Positions 36,316 through 45,528 of a stretch of 64,000 bases of DNA are shown one piece after another (the stretch's first letter is position 1; the number at the start of each line of letters is the position of its first letter). The notes under the pieces are model-generated. The model was not told where the DNA came from and did not search any database. It saw only the letters and a list, made by a program, of their open reading frames with translations. Origin of the DNA: Dehalococcoidia bacterium (GTDB lineage: Bacteria > Chloroflexota > Dehalococcoidia > SM23-28-2 > HRBIN24); contig JAVVHA010000006.1 in the NCBI GenBank assembly GCA_032249735.1, forward strand, positions 1 through 64,000, given 5' to 3'. A program made the position numbers and the translations under genes.

Positions 36316-37235
36316 TCCACAAGCGCCCTCCCCGTCAGGCGCAAGAAGACGTCCTCTAAGTTAGCCCGCCGGTACACCACTTGCATCCCCATCCCCCGCA
36401 TTGCCGCGGGATCGAGTCCATCGGGGCGGCGCAGGTAGAGGTAGACCACATCCTCCGTCTCCTCCACCTCCACACCGCTGGTGCGGGCAGCGAGGGCGCA
36501 CAGATATCTCCTCTCCTTGGGGGTGGGAGAGCGGACCTCTACCACCTCCCTTCCAGCGTAGGCCTCTATTAGCTCCCGTGGGCTGCCTTCGGCCAGGATG
36601 CGCCCCTGGTGGAGGATGATGAGGCGGTCACACAGCTGTTCGGCCTCCTCCATGTAATGGGTGGTGAGGAGCATGGTGATGCCCTGGCTCTGCAGCTGGC
36701 GCAGCTTCTGCCAGACTAGATGTCGCGCTTGAGGGTCCAGCCCAGCCGTGGGCTCGTCCAGGATGAGGAGGCGAGGGGCGTTGATGAGGGCGCGGGCGAT
36801 GATGAGCCGCCGCCGCAGCCCTCCGGAGAGGGAGTCGATGCGGGCGTTCTCCCGCTCCTTTAGGTGGAAGAGCTGTAGGACCTCCTCAATGCGTTCCTCG
36901 GCCAACTTTCGGGGCAGGTCGAAGTAGCGGCTGTAGACGAGGAGGTTTTGGCGTACCGTCAGCTCGGGGTCCAGGTTATCATGCTGGGGCACCAGGCCCA
37001 AACGAGCCCTTATGCGACGGCCGTAGCGGGAGACATCCAGGCCGTCCACCAGCAGCTCTCCGCCGCTGGGCGGGGAGAGACCGGCCACCATGCGGATGGT
37101 GGTGGTCTTGCCGGCCCCATTAGGGCCTAGGATGCCAAAGACCTCCCCCTCCTCCACTTGGAAGGAGATGCCGTCCACAGCCACTACGGAGCCGAAGGAT
37201 TTGCGAAGGCCCCGTGCCACCACCAGGGTCCCCAT
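36312..37235 (-). CDS. ABC transporter ATPase (NodI/DrrA-like)
   Basis: 307 residues. Walker A GPNGAGKT (39-46), signature LSGGLRRRL, Walker B LLILDEPTAGLDP and H-loop TTHYMEEAEQ. The C-terminal 80 residues are the extra domain of DrrA-type exporters. Partner of the downstream permease. Confidence 0.92.
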   Translation of the reverse strand: MGTLVVARGLRKSFGSVVAVDGISFQVEEGEVFGILGPNGAGKTTTIRMVAGLSPPSGGELLVDGLDVSRYGRRIRARLGLVPQHDNLDPELTVRQNLLVYSRYFDLPRKLAEERIEEVLQLFHLKERENARIDSLSGGLRRRLIIARALINAPRLLILDEPTAGLDPQARHLVWQKLRQLQSQGITMLLTTHYMEEAEQLCDRLIILHQGRILAEGSPRELIEAYAGREVVEVRSPTPKERRYLCALAARTSGVEVEETEDVVYLYLRRPDGLDPAAMRGMGMQVVYRRANLEDVFLRLTGRALVE

Positions 37236-37261
37236 CCCAATTGCATGATATCAGGGTGGAA

Positions 37262-38125
37262 CTAGCCCAGCTCGTCGTCGGGGGCCTCTTCGTCTTCGGG
37301 CTCCGCCACATCCGCCAGGTCCAGCCCTAGCTGCTCGGCATCGGCCAGGCGGTTGCGGGCCCGCTCCCACTCCCCCTCCTCGGCCTCCTCTAGGAGCTCC
37401 TCGTCCAGGATGGGCTCCCCTTCGGCATGGTATACAAGGGTGGGGCGGACATAGGGGCGGAAGGGCTCCCCTTCCGTCTCTGGCGGGAAGGATAGCTTGC
37501 CCGCCTGGCTTGGATCCTGGTACACCTCGCGGATGAAGACCCGTACGTCTCCTGTATCGGTGATCTGGCTTACAGCTGCCACATAGCGGTTACCGCCCTG
37601 CATCAGGCGCAGGAGGCGCTGGGCCAGGCGCGGCTCCACCTCCCCCAGGTAGTGGCCCTCAGGCCACTCCACCACCAGAGAGTCCTCCTTGGGGCGCAGG
37701 AACACCTCGTCGCCGGCCGAGAGCTGGGCGGCCAGCTCGCGGTTGGGGCGCAAAAGGGTGGTAATGCCCGTCTTGCCTGTCTCCTCGATGAACATATCAG
37801 GGGGGAGCTTGCGGGCCCGTTTCGCCCCCTCCGGCCTCCCTTCGGCTTCCAGGATGGCCAGGCGGGACAGGTTGCGACGGGCGATGACGTTGTTGGGGTC
37901 TAGCTCCAAGGCCTTGGCGTAGGCCTCCCGCGCCTCCTTATAGCGACCCAGCTCCAGCAGGGCCTTGCCTAGACGGTTATGGGCCTCCACATCATTGGGG
38001 AAGGCCTCCACGATGGCCTCGTTTACGCGCACTGCCTCCTCCCATCGCTCGTTGCGGGCCAGGCGCACCGCTAGCTCCGTCATCTGCCGTCGCAGGGATT
38101 CCCTCCCCGCCAGCTCATCCGTCAT
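37262..38125 (-). CDS. TPR protein with a beta-rich C-terminal domain
   Basis: 287 residues. Two or three tetratricopeptide repeats (about 13-98, e.g. AHNRLGKALLELGRYKEA) are followed by a beta-rich part (110-230) with GDEVFLRPKEDSLVVEWPEG-like barrel strands and YLGEVEP-x-LA, reminiscent of HIRAN-like domains. The tail (240-287) is very acidic. I do not recognise a named family. Divergent from gltX. Perhaps a scaffold in translation or stress; function unknown. Confidence 0.75.
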   Translation of the reverse strand: MTDELAGRESLRRQMTELAVRLARNERWEEAVRVNEAIVEAFPNDVEAHNRLGKALLELGRYKEAREAYAKALELDPNNVIARRNLSRLAILEAEGRPEGAKRARKLPPDMFIEETGKTGITTLLRPNRELAAQLSAGDEVFLRPKEDSLVVEWPEGHYLGEVEPRLAQRLLRLMQGGNRYVAAVSQITDTGDVRVFIREVYQDPSQAGKLSFPPETEGEPFRPYVRPTLVYHAEGEPILDEELLEEAEEGEWERARNRLADAEQLGLDLADVAEPEDEEAPDDELG

Positions 38126-38243
38126 CGCTTCATCACCTCACCTTTTCATGCCGCCTCCACACCACATGCGAAGAAATATTTTAAGGGCAAGGGGGAGCGT
38201 GGAGGCAAGGGGTGCTGCTTGCTTGGTAGAATGGGAATAGGTC

Positions 38244-39731
38244 ATGACGGTTAGGGTCCGTTTCCCTCCTTCTCCCACCGGGGAGCCGCACGTGGGCAAC
38301 CTGCGCACCGCCCTCTTCAACTGGCTTTTTGCCCGCCACCATGGGGGCGTCTTCATCCTCCGTATCGAGGATACGGACCGCGAACGTCAGGTGCCGGGGG
38401 CGGTAGAGGCCATCATGGACGCCCTCCTCTGGCTGGGCTTGTCATGGGATGAGGGCCCCCATCCTCAGGACCCGTCGCGGGATGTGGGGCCCTTCGGGCC
38501 GTATGTGCAGTCTCGCCGTCTCGAGCTTTATCAGCGTCACGCGCGTCTGTTGGTGGAGGCCGGCCACGCCTACTATTGCTACTGCTCCCCTGAGCGGCTA
38601 GAGCGGGTGCGGCAGGAGATGATGCGTAGAAGGCTCCCGCCTCGCTACGACCGACATTGTCGCGACCTGAGCCAGGAGGAGAGGCAGGCCCTGGAGGCCA
38701 GTGGCGTCACGCCGGTGGTGCGCTTCAAGACCCCCCTCTCCGGGGAGACATCCTTCCACGACCTCATCCGCGGCCAGATCACGGTGCGCAATGAGACGCT
38801 GGACGACTTTGTGCTCCTAAAGTCTGATGGCTATCCCGTCTATCACCTGGCCAGCGTGGTGGACGATCACTTCATGCGCGTAAGCCACGTCTTGCGGGGG
38901 GAGGAGTGGATCCCCTCCACCCCCAGGCACGTGCTGCTGTATGAGGCCTTCGGTTGGGAGCCTCCCAAGTTCGCTCACCTCCCCATCATCTTGGGCCCAG
39001 ACCGTGCCAAGCTCTCCAAGCGCCACGGTGACACCTCCGTGCGGGAACTGCGGGAGCGGGGCTATCTGCCAGAGGCCCTCTTCAACTTCCTAGGCCTCTT
39101 GGGCTGGTCCTTGGACGATCACACCGAGATCATCTCTCGGGAGACCTTCATCCGCCATTTCGATCTGGACCGGGTATCCCCCAGCCCGGCCATCTTCAAC
39201 CGTGAGAAGCTGGACTGGATGAACGGCGTCTATATCCGCTCCTTGTCCTCCCAGGAGCTGGCACAACGCCTTAAGCCCTACCTGGCCCGTGCCCTAGGCC
39301 CTGTGGACGATGAGCTCCTCCTGCGGGCTACGCCCCTCCTGCAGGAGCGTATCCGTACCTTGGCCGAGGCGGTGGAGATGGCTGCCTTCCTCTTCCTGCC
39401 TGGGGAGGTGGAGTTCTCCCTGCAGGACCTCTTAGGCAAGCGGTTCGCCGACTCTCCCCAGGAGGCGGCGCGGGCTTTGGCGGCGGCCATCGAAGGCTTG
39501 GAAACATTGGCCTCCTGGGATGCCCAGGCCCTAGAGGCCCTTTTGCGCCCTATGGCCCAAAAGCTGGGCCTCAAGACGGGGGACTTCTTCATGCTCCTAC
39601 GGGTGGCGGTCACGGGCCGCACCGTCTCTCCTCCCTTGTTCCAGAGCATGGAGCTGGTGGGCAAGGAGCGCACCCTCCTGCGTCTGCGCTCCGCCGTGGC
39701 TCGCCTTCAGCCATACGTTTCGGCCTCATAA
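38244..39731 (+). CDS. gltX: Glutamyl-tRNA synthetase
   Basis: 495 residues. Class I signature PHVGN (15-19) and KLSKR (246-250), Rossmann and stem-contact domains. A zinc-type cluster C112, C114, C139 is partly kept. A -10 TAGAAT (38227-38232) is only 12 nt before the ATG, and no clear ribosome site is seen, so the transcript may be nearly leaderless. It charges tRNA-Glu; with GatCAB it could also charge tRNA-Gln. Confidence 0.95.
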   Translation: MTVRVRFPPSPTGEPHVGNLRTALFNWLFARHHGGVFILRIEDTDRERQVPGAVEAIMDALLWLGLSWDEGPHPQDPSRDVGPFGPYVQSRRLELYQRHARLLVEAGHAYYCYCSPERLERVRQEMMRRRLPPRYDRHCRDLSQEERQALEASGVTPVVRFKTPLSGETSFHDLIRGQITVRNETLDDFVLLKSDGYPVYHLASVVDDHFMRVSHVLRGEEWIPSTPRHVLLYEAFGWEPPKFAHLPIILGPDRAKLSKRHGDTSVRELRERGYLPEALFNFLGLLGWSLDDHTEIISRETFIRHFDLDRVSPSPAIFNREKLDWMNGVYIRSLSSQELAQRLKPYLARALGPVDDELLLRATPLLQERIRTLAEAVEMAAFLFLPGEVEFSLQDLLGKRFADSPQEAARALAAAIEGLETLASWDAQALEALLRPMAQKLGLKTGDFFMLLRVAVTGRTVSPPLFQSMELVGKERTLLRLRSAVARLQPYVSAS

Positions 39732-39732
39732 C

Positions 39733-39761
39733 TTGTCAGCGGGGCTTGACGGAGCTATAAT
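39733..39761 (+). promoter_or_regulatory. Promoter of the glycosyltransferase pair
   Basis: TTGTCA (39733-39738), 17 nt, TATAAT (39756-39761) directly after the gltX stop. Confidence 0.65.
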
Positions 39762-39883
39762 TATCTACGCTGAGATGCAAGGTGTGTGTGAGGGGTGGTG
39801 ATGTTTCCTTGCGTCCAGTCCCCTTTGGCTTAGGCACAGAGCCTCAGGGCGCTTTAGGCGTCGGTCAGAAAAGGGATGGCTTA

Positions 39884-40747
39884 GTGTCGGTAACCATCCC
39901 CACCCGCAACGCCGCCGCCACTCTGGGGCGGTGCTTGGAGTCGGTGCGTCGGCAGGCGTATAAGGCGGTGGAGGTGTTGGTGGTGGATGGTGGGTCCTGT
40001 GATGGCACCCAAGAGGTAGCGGCGGCGTATGGGGCGACGGTGGTGGAGGTGAAGGGTGGGCTGCTAGCCGCCCGCATCGCCGGCGCCCAGATGGCTCGTG
40101 GGGAGTATGTCCTGCTGCTGGATGCCGACCAGGTATTAGCGCCCGGGGCCCTAGAGAGGGCGGTGGCCATGGCAGAGCAGGGGGGTTACGACATGCTAGT
40201 CCTGGAGGAGGTGTCCCTACCTCCGCGCAACTTTTGGCAGAAGCTCTTTGCCGCCCACCGCCGCCTCATCCATTTCTATCTCGATGAGAAGGCTCTGGAC
40301 CCCATTAAGGGCACCGTCCTGCCCCGCTTCTTCCGTCGCCGTCTGTTGTTGGAGGCGATGGATGCCATACCCGAGGGGCTACGCAAGGAGGTGGTGCATC
40401 ACGATCATGCCATCATCTACCTGGAGGCCCGGCGGCTCTCCTCCAAGGTAGGGATCCTGCCACGGGCCGTGTTCCACCAGGAGCCTGCCAGCCTGAGGGA
40501 GATAGTGGCCCGCAACTTCCGCTACGGCCGTAGCCTGGCCGCCCTAGAGGGGCCCAATCCCTATTCTCGTCTGGTGCGGCGGCGGGACGGCTACATCTGG
40601 CCTCGTGGCTTGGCCTGGCGCCATCTACCCCTGGTGGTGCAGTCGGCCCTCCTTCTCACCATGTTGAAGGCCATACAACAGGCCGGGCTCTTGTGGGAGA
40701 AGGCACGACGGGCTGCCTTGGCAAGGCCGCTAAGGTTAAGGGGGTGA
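39884..40747 (+). CDS. Family 2 glycosyltransferase
   Basis: 287 residues from a GTG with AAGGGA at 7 nt; earlier in-frame starts would add an unconserved leader of about 34 residues. GT-A fold marks are VSVTIPTRNAAATL at the start, VVDGGSCDGT and LLLDADQVL (DxD-like metal site). It transfers a sugar from NDP-sugar in cell-surface polysaccharide or lipid synthesis. Ends in a TGATG overlap with the next gene. Confidence 0.86.
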   Translation: MSVTIPTRNAAATLGRCLESVRRQAYKAVEVLVVDGGSCDGTQEVAAAYGATVVEVKGGLLAARIAGAQMARGEYVLLLDADQVLAPGALERAVAMAEQGGYDMLVLEEVSLPPRNFWQKLFAAHRRLIHFYLDEKALDPIKGTVLPRFFRRRLLLEAMDAIPEGLRKEVVHHDHAIIYLEARRLSSKVGILPRAVFHQEPASLREIVARNFRYGRSLAALEGPNPYSRLVRRRDGYIWPRGLAWRHLPLVVQSALLLTMLKAIQQAGLLWEKARRAALARPLRLRG

Positions 40748-41844
40748 TGAGGATGACTTTCGTGGTCACCGTAGGTCGGGGGTCCATGGATCTTTATTCC
40801 CGCAAGTTGGCCCAGCACCTGCGGGTGCCCAAGTTCTTCTCCGACATCTACCAGCGGGTGGCGGAACAGTTCAACGTGCCACTTTTCAGCTGCGCTTCCC
40901 TGCGCAGCCTGTGGGAAGACATGCGCTTCCTGTGCGCCCTTAAGCGGCTGGGGGATGCGGTGCACTTTCCCAATCACCATATGGGCCGCTATGCCCTCTT
41001 CCTGGGGCGGCCCTACATCATCACTGTCCACGATCTCATCCGGTACTTTGACCTAAGGGGCCGCACCGTCCTCATCCACCGCCCCAACCTGCGCGACCGG
41101 ATATATCTGAGCCTCGACTACGCAGGGATCCGCCGTGCTCCGGCCATCATCGCCATCTCGCACACCACTAAGCGCGATCTGGTGCGGCATTTAGGCATAC
41201 CCGAGGAGCGCATATTCGTGGTTTATCATGGTGTTGACCATGACCTCTTCCGGCCAGTGGAGGAGAGGCCTATAGACGAGCCCTACATCTTGTTTGTGGG
41301 CTCGGAGCATCCCCGCAAGAACCTCTTCACCCTTCTCAAGGCCTTCAAACTCCTGAAGGGAATGGACAGGCGTTTCCGTCACCTCAAGCTAGTAAAGGTG
41401 GGGGCAGCGGGGGGTGGTGAGGCCCCCTTCCGTGAGCGCACCCTCAAGGCCATAGCCCAACTGGGGCTGGACGGGGATGTGGTCTTCGCCGGCGTGGTGT
41501 CCGATGAAGAGCTGCCCGCCTATTATTCGGGCGCCGAGTGCCTCGTCTTCCCATCCCTTTATGAGGGGTTTGGTTTCCCCGTGTTGGAGGCCATGGCCTC
41601 TGGGTGTCCTGTAATCGTCAGCAGCGCTGGGTCCCTGCCAGAGGTGGCCGGTGACGCCGCCCTGGTGGTGGAGCCTCTCGATGCCCGGGCCCTGGCCGAG
41701 GCGATGCATGCGCTGCTCACAGACGGGTCGCTGCGGCGCCGTCTCGTCCAGCAAGGGCTCAAGCGCGCCTCTCAATTCACCTGGGAGAAAGCGGCGCGGG
41801 AGACAGAGGCCGTCTACCAACAGGTGGAGGCCAAGGCGGCCTAG
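40747..41844 (+). CDS. Family 4 glycosyltransferase
   Basis: 365 residues. GT-B fold with GVDHDLFRP, the glycine-rich FVGSEHPRKN, and the donor-site PSLYEGFGFPVLEAMASGCPV (E-x7-E) motif. Works with the neighbouring family 2 enzyme on surface glycans. The TAG stop shares a CTAG palindrome with the convergent epimerase gene. Confidence 0.9.
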   Translation: MRMTFVVTVGRGSMDLYSRKLAQHLRVPKFFSDIYQRVAEQFNVPLFSCASLRSLWEDMRFLCALKRLGDAVHFPNHHMGRYALFLGRPYIITVHDLIRYFDLRGRTVLIHRPNLRDRIYLSLDYAGIRRAPAIIAISHTTKRDLVRHLGIPEERIFVVYHGVDHDLFRPVEERPIDEPYILFVGSEHPRKNLFTLLKAFKLLKGMDRRFRHLKLVKVGAAGGGEAPFRERTLKAIAQLGLDGDVVFAGVVSDEELPAYYSGAECLVFPSLYEGFGFPVLEAMASGCPVIVSSAGSLPEVAGDAALVVEPLDARALAEAMHALLTDGSLRRRLVQQGLKRASQFTWEKAARETEAVYQQVEAKAA

Positions 41845-42740
41845 CTGCGACCTAGCAGATGGTGGAGGGCCTCCTCCAGCCGCGGGAACCGGAATTGGAA
41901 GCCAGAGTCTAGCAACCTCTTTGGCAGGGCGCGCTGACCAGAAAGGAGGGTCTCCTGGGCCATCTCCCCCAGGGCCAGGCGCAGAAGGAACCCAGGGACG
42001 CGGAGGAAGGCCGGACGCCCCAGTACCCGGCCCAAAGTTTGCGCCAGCTCGGCGAAGGTTACCGGTTCAGGTGAGGTAACGTTGAAGGGCCCCGTCAGCT
42101 CTTCCTTCTCCAGAAGCCAGAGGAAGGCGGCCACCACGTCGTCTAGGGCCACCCAGCTCACGTACTGCTGCCCGCTCCCCACTGGCCCTCCCAGCCCTAG
42201 GCGGAAGATGGGCAAAAGGCGGGCCAAGGCGCCGCCCCGAGCGCTTAAGACCACCCCCATGCGCGCCAGGACCACTCGCACCCCCATCTCATGGGCAGCC
42301 ATGGCTGCTGCCTCCCACTCCTGGCATACCCGGGCCAGGAAGCCTTGCCCCGGCCCCGCCTCCTCGGTGATGGGCTCATGGCCGCGAGGGCCGTAATAGC
42401 CCACAGCTGAGGCCGATATGAAGACGCGGGGCCGCTGTGGAGCCTCCTTCATGGCCCGGACTAACATGGCCGCCCCCACCACCCGGCTGCGGTGAATGCG
42501 CTCCTTCGCCTGGCGCGTCCACCGCTGGCCGATATTCTCCCCCGCTAGGTGTATTACGGCCTCCACCCCCTCTAACGCCCGCCAGTCCATCTGCTCTACA
42601 AGGGGGTCGAAGTAGTATTCCCCAGCCTCAGCACGGGGGTTTCGACGCACCAGCCGAATGATCTCGTGCCCCTGAGCCGCCAGAGCAGGCGCCAAAGCGG
42701 AGCCGATAAGGCCTGTGGCCCCGGTCATGGCGATGCGCAT
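41841..42740 (-). CDS. NAD-dependent epimerase/SDR-like protein (TIGR01777/YfcH type)
   Basis: 299 residues. Rossmann motif GATGLIGSALAPAL at 8-21, IHLAGENI, SASAVGYYGPRG, and a C-terminal DUF1731-like part with GRPAFLRVPGFLLRLALGEMA. The family is often called cell division inhibitor SulA-like by mistake. Follows a ferredoxin gene by 18 nt. Substrate unknown. Confidence 0.88.
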   Translation of the reverse strand: MRIAMTGATGLIGSALAPALAAQGHEIIRLVRRNPRAEAGEYYFDPLVEQMDWRALEGVEAVIHLAGENIGQRWTRQAKERIHRSRVVGAAMLVRAMKEAPQRPRVFISASAVGYYGPRGHEPITEEAGPGQGFLARVCQEWEAAAMAAHEMGVRVVLARMGVVLSARGGALARLLPIFRLGLGGPVGSGQQYVSWVALDDVVAAFLWLLEKEELTGPFNVTSPEPVTFAELAQTLGRVLGRPAFLRVPGFLLRLALGEMAQETLLSGQRALPKRLLDSGFQFRFPRLEEALHHLLGRS

Positions 42741-42758
42741 CTTGCCACCCCCAGAAGT

Positions 42759-43235
42759 CTACCGACGGGGAGGTACCTCTACTTCCTCGTATAGCTTCTT
42801 CTTAAGAGCCTCCCGCGGCGGGTCCACGAAGATGGCCCCCCAGTTGCAAACGTCCTCGCACAGCCGGCAACCCGTGCACCTTCGCTCAATGACGGTGGCT
42901 ACGCCGAAGAAGTCGCTTACCCGCTCCCCAGAGGTGTCCAAATATAGGGCCTCGAAGGGGCAGATGTTGATGCATTGCTCGCATCCAGAGCCGATGCAGT
43001 TCTCCTCGATAACGTACGCCCGCGGCCACTCCCGCCGAGGGAACCCCTTGCAGATGTCCCCCTCCTCGTCGGCTATGCACTCCACGGGGCACACCACGCC
43101 ACAGGCGCCGCAGTCGATACACTTCGCGGGGTCGATGACGTGAAGCTTGTTGCGCTGTCCCGAGATGGCCTCAGTGGGACATCGCTTAGTGCAGGCCGTG
43201 CACCCTATGCACCAGTCCAGGATCTTGTAGGCCAT
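42759..43235 (-). CDS. Ferredoxin with four [4Fe-4S] motifs
   Basis: 158 residues with sixteen cluster cysteines: C9-C12-C15-C19, C39-C42-C45-C49, C80-C85-C88-C92 and C120-C123-C126-C130. The third motif has C-x4-C at its start (CIGSGCEQC), not the usual C-x2-C. Two extra Cys (53, 62) are present. It likely carries electrons for a 2-oxoacid:ferredoxin oxidoreductase, as it stands 66 nt downstream of sucCD; no oxidoreductase subunit lies in the window. Confidence 0.88.
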   Translation of the reverse strand: MAYKILDWCIGCTACTKRCPTEAISGQRNKLHVIDPAKCIDCGACGVVCPVECIADEEGDICKGFPRREWPRAYVIEENCIGSGCEQCINICPFEALYLDTSGERVSDFFGVATVIERRCTGCRLCEDVCNWGAIFVDPPREALKKKLYEEVEVPPRR

Positions 43236-43301
43236 CTCTGCCCCTCCGTTCTAGTCTATCCCCTCAGTGGGGCATGGGCAAGTTGCTCCATCTCTAACTT
43301 C

Positions 43302-44186
43302 TCAAATGATGCCCCGCTCCTGGAGGACACGCTTGGTGGCGATGCCGATATCAGCAGGGCTATCCACCACCACTGCCCCCGCCTGGGCCAGGGCCCGCTT
43401 CTTGGCCTGGGCGGTGCCCGCCTCACCTACGATGATGGCCCCGGCATGGCCCATGCGCCGACCCGGGGGGGCGGTGGCGCCAGCCACGAAGGCGATGACC
43501 GGCTTCTCCAGGCCCGACGCGATGAACTCGGCCACCTCTTGCTCGAAGGTGCCCCCGATCTCCCCTACCAGCACTATGGCCTTGGTCTCCGGGTCCTGGG
43601 CGAAGAGGCGCATGGCCTCCACCGGGGGGGTACCCACGATGGGGTCGCCCCCCACACCCACGCAGGTGCTCTGCCCTATCCCCAGGGCCGTAAGCTGGGC
43701 CACCGCCTCATAGACCAGGGTGCCGGAGCGAGAGACGACTCCTACTGGCCCGGGCATGAACACGTCCCCGGGCATTATGCCCACCCGTGCTTGACCAGGG
43801 GTGATGACCCCTGGACAGTTGGGGCCGATGAGGCGGATGCCCGAGCCGCGCAGAAAACGGCGCACCCGCACCATGTCCAGAACCGGTATCCCCTCTGTGA
43901 TGCACACAATAAGGGGAATCTCGCAGTAGGCAGCTTCCAGGATGGCGTCGGCAGCGGCCGGGGCAGGGACGAAGATGAGGGCACAATTGGCGTCCGTCTG
44001 GGACACCGCCTCTTTCACGGTATCGAAGATGGGCACGTGGTCCAACATCTCGCCGCCGCGGCCAGGGGTCACACCGGCTACCACCTTGGTCCCGTACTCG
44101 ATGCAACGGCGGGTCTGGAAAGAGCCTTCCCTTCCTGTGATCCCCTGCACCACCACCTTGGTGTTGCGGTCCACCAGGATGCTCAT
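43302..44186 (-). CDS. sucD: Succinyl-CoA synthetase alpha subunit
   Basis: 294 residues. CoA-binding [32 protein letters not shown] and phosphohistidine H247 in [10 protein letters not shown]. Forms succinyl-CoA/succinate interconversion with ATP or GTP. Ninth neighbour of the TCA-like set with fumC far away. Starts 64 nt after sucC. Confidence 0.95.
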   Translation of the reverse strand: MSILVDRNTKVVVQGITGREGSFQTRRCIEYGTKVVAGVTPGRGGEMLDHVPIFDTVKEAVSQTDANCALIFVPAPAAADAILEAAYCEIPLIVCITEGIPVLDMVRVRRFLRGSGIRLIGPNCPGVITPGQARVGIMPGDVFMPGPVGVVSRSGTLVYEAVAQLTALGIGQSTCVGVGGDPIVGTPPVEAMRLFAQDPETKAIVLVGEIGGTFEQEVAEFIASGLEKPVIAFVAGATAPPGRRMGHAGAIIVGEAGTAQAKKRALAQAGAVVVDSPADIGIATKRVLQERGII

Positions 44187-44250
44187 GCCTTCCTCCTCTT
44201 TCGCCCTTGGGCCTGCCGCGACTTATTGAGGTGTCTCAAGGCGGTCCCTC

Positions 44251-45423
44251 TCAGGCCAAGGCGCCACGGGCGGCGGCCACCGCCTTCTCGGCTGCCTCCC
44301 CCAAATGGCGGGCCCGAATGACAGGAAGGCCCGATTGGGCCAGGATTCGCTCCCCCGCCTCCAGGTTGGTGCCGGCCAGTCGCACCACTACCGGCACCCT
44401 CACCTCCACCTCTTGGTAGGCGCGCACGATCCCCTCGGCGATGACGTCCACCCGGGCCATGCCGCCAAAGATGTTGATAAGGATGGCTCGCACCCGCTCG
44501 TCGGATGTAAGGATGCGGAAGGAGTTGACCACCCGCTCCACATTATTGACGGTGCCGATATCCAGGAAGTTGGCAGGCTCTCCCCCTGCCAGTTTGATGG
44601 CGTCCATGGTGGCCATTGCCAGCCCTGCCCCGTTGACCACGCATCCTATATCGCCGGAGAGGCGGACATAGTTGCTGATGCCCATCTGCTGGGCCTGCAC
44701 CTCTAGAGGATCCTCCTCGTGGGGGTCCCGAAGGGCGGCCACCTCAGGGTGGCGGAAGAGGGCGTTATCGTCGAAGTTCACCTTGGCGTCGGCGGCTAGG
44801 AGGCGTCCCTCCTCGGTGACCACCAGGGGGTTGACCTCCACCAGGGAGCAGTCCTTCTCCACGAAAAGTCTGTACATGCCGGCCATGGCTGTCACCGCCT
44901 CCTTGAGGGCCTCGCCGTGGAGGCCTATGGCCAGGCCCAGTTGGCGGCCCATGAAGGGCTGGAAGCCCACGGCCGGGTCCACTGGCAAGCGGTGGATGCG
45001 CTCTGGGCTCTGGGCGGCTACCTCTTCTATATCCACGCCGCCGGCATCGGAGGCCATGAGGATGGGCATGGCTAGGGAGTTGTCCAGGACGACGCTCAGG
45101 TAGAGCTCGCGCGTAGGGCGTAGGGCCTCTTCTACAAGGACCATGCGCACCAGTCGGCCCTCGGGCCCTGTCTGGTGGGTCACCAGGCGACGGCCCAGCA
45201 TCTGGGCGGCCGCCTCGTAGGCCTCGGCAGGGGTGTTGGCCAGGCGGATGCCGCCAGCCTTTCCCCGGCCCCCGGCGTGGATTTGGGCCTTGACAGCCAC
45301 GGCGGTGCCAAGCTCACGGGCGATCTCCGCTGCCTCCTCAGGCGAGCTGGCCTCGCGACCTCGGGGCACAGGCACCCCGTGTTGCTCCAGCAGTCTCTTG
45401 GCTTGGTACTCGTGGATCTTCAC
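44251..45423 (-). CDS. sucC: Succinyl-CoA synthetase beta subunit
   Basis: 390 residues. ATP-grasp domain starting KIHEYQAKRLLEQHGVPVPRG, VKAQIHAGGRGKAGG, and the C-terminal LVNIFGGMARVDVIAEGI. The complex with SucD acts in the TCA cycle. The start follows GGAGG at short spacing. A possible extended -10 TATGGT lies about 40 nt upstream. Confidence 0.95.
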   Translation of the reverse strand: MKIHEYQAKRLLEQHGVPVPRGREASSPEEAAEIARELGTAVAVKAQIHAGGRGKAGGIRLANTPAEAYEAAAQMLGRRLVTHQTGPEGRLVRMVLVEEALRPTRELYLSVVLDNSLAMPILMASDAGGVDIEEVAAQSPERIHRLPVDPAVGFQPFMGRQLGLAIGLHGEALKEAVTAMAGMYRLFVEKDCSLVEVNPLVVTEEGRLLAADAKVNFDDNALFRHPEVAALRDPHEEDPLEVQAQQMGISNYVRLSGDIGCVVNGAGLAMATMDAIKLAGGEPANFLDIGTVNNVERVVNSFRILTSDERVRAILINIFGGMARVDVIAEGIVRAYQEVEVRVPVVVRLAGTNLEAGERILAQSGLPVIRARHLGEAAEKAVAAARGALA

Positions 45424-45528
45424 CGCCTACCTCCAGGAAGGGGGATGGCAGAACACACGGGCAACATTACCATACCACATCTGCAGGGATGGGGAAACGC
45501 AGTCCCCAGCGGGGGCAGCACCACATGC

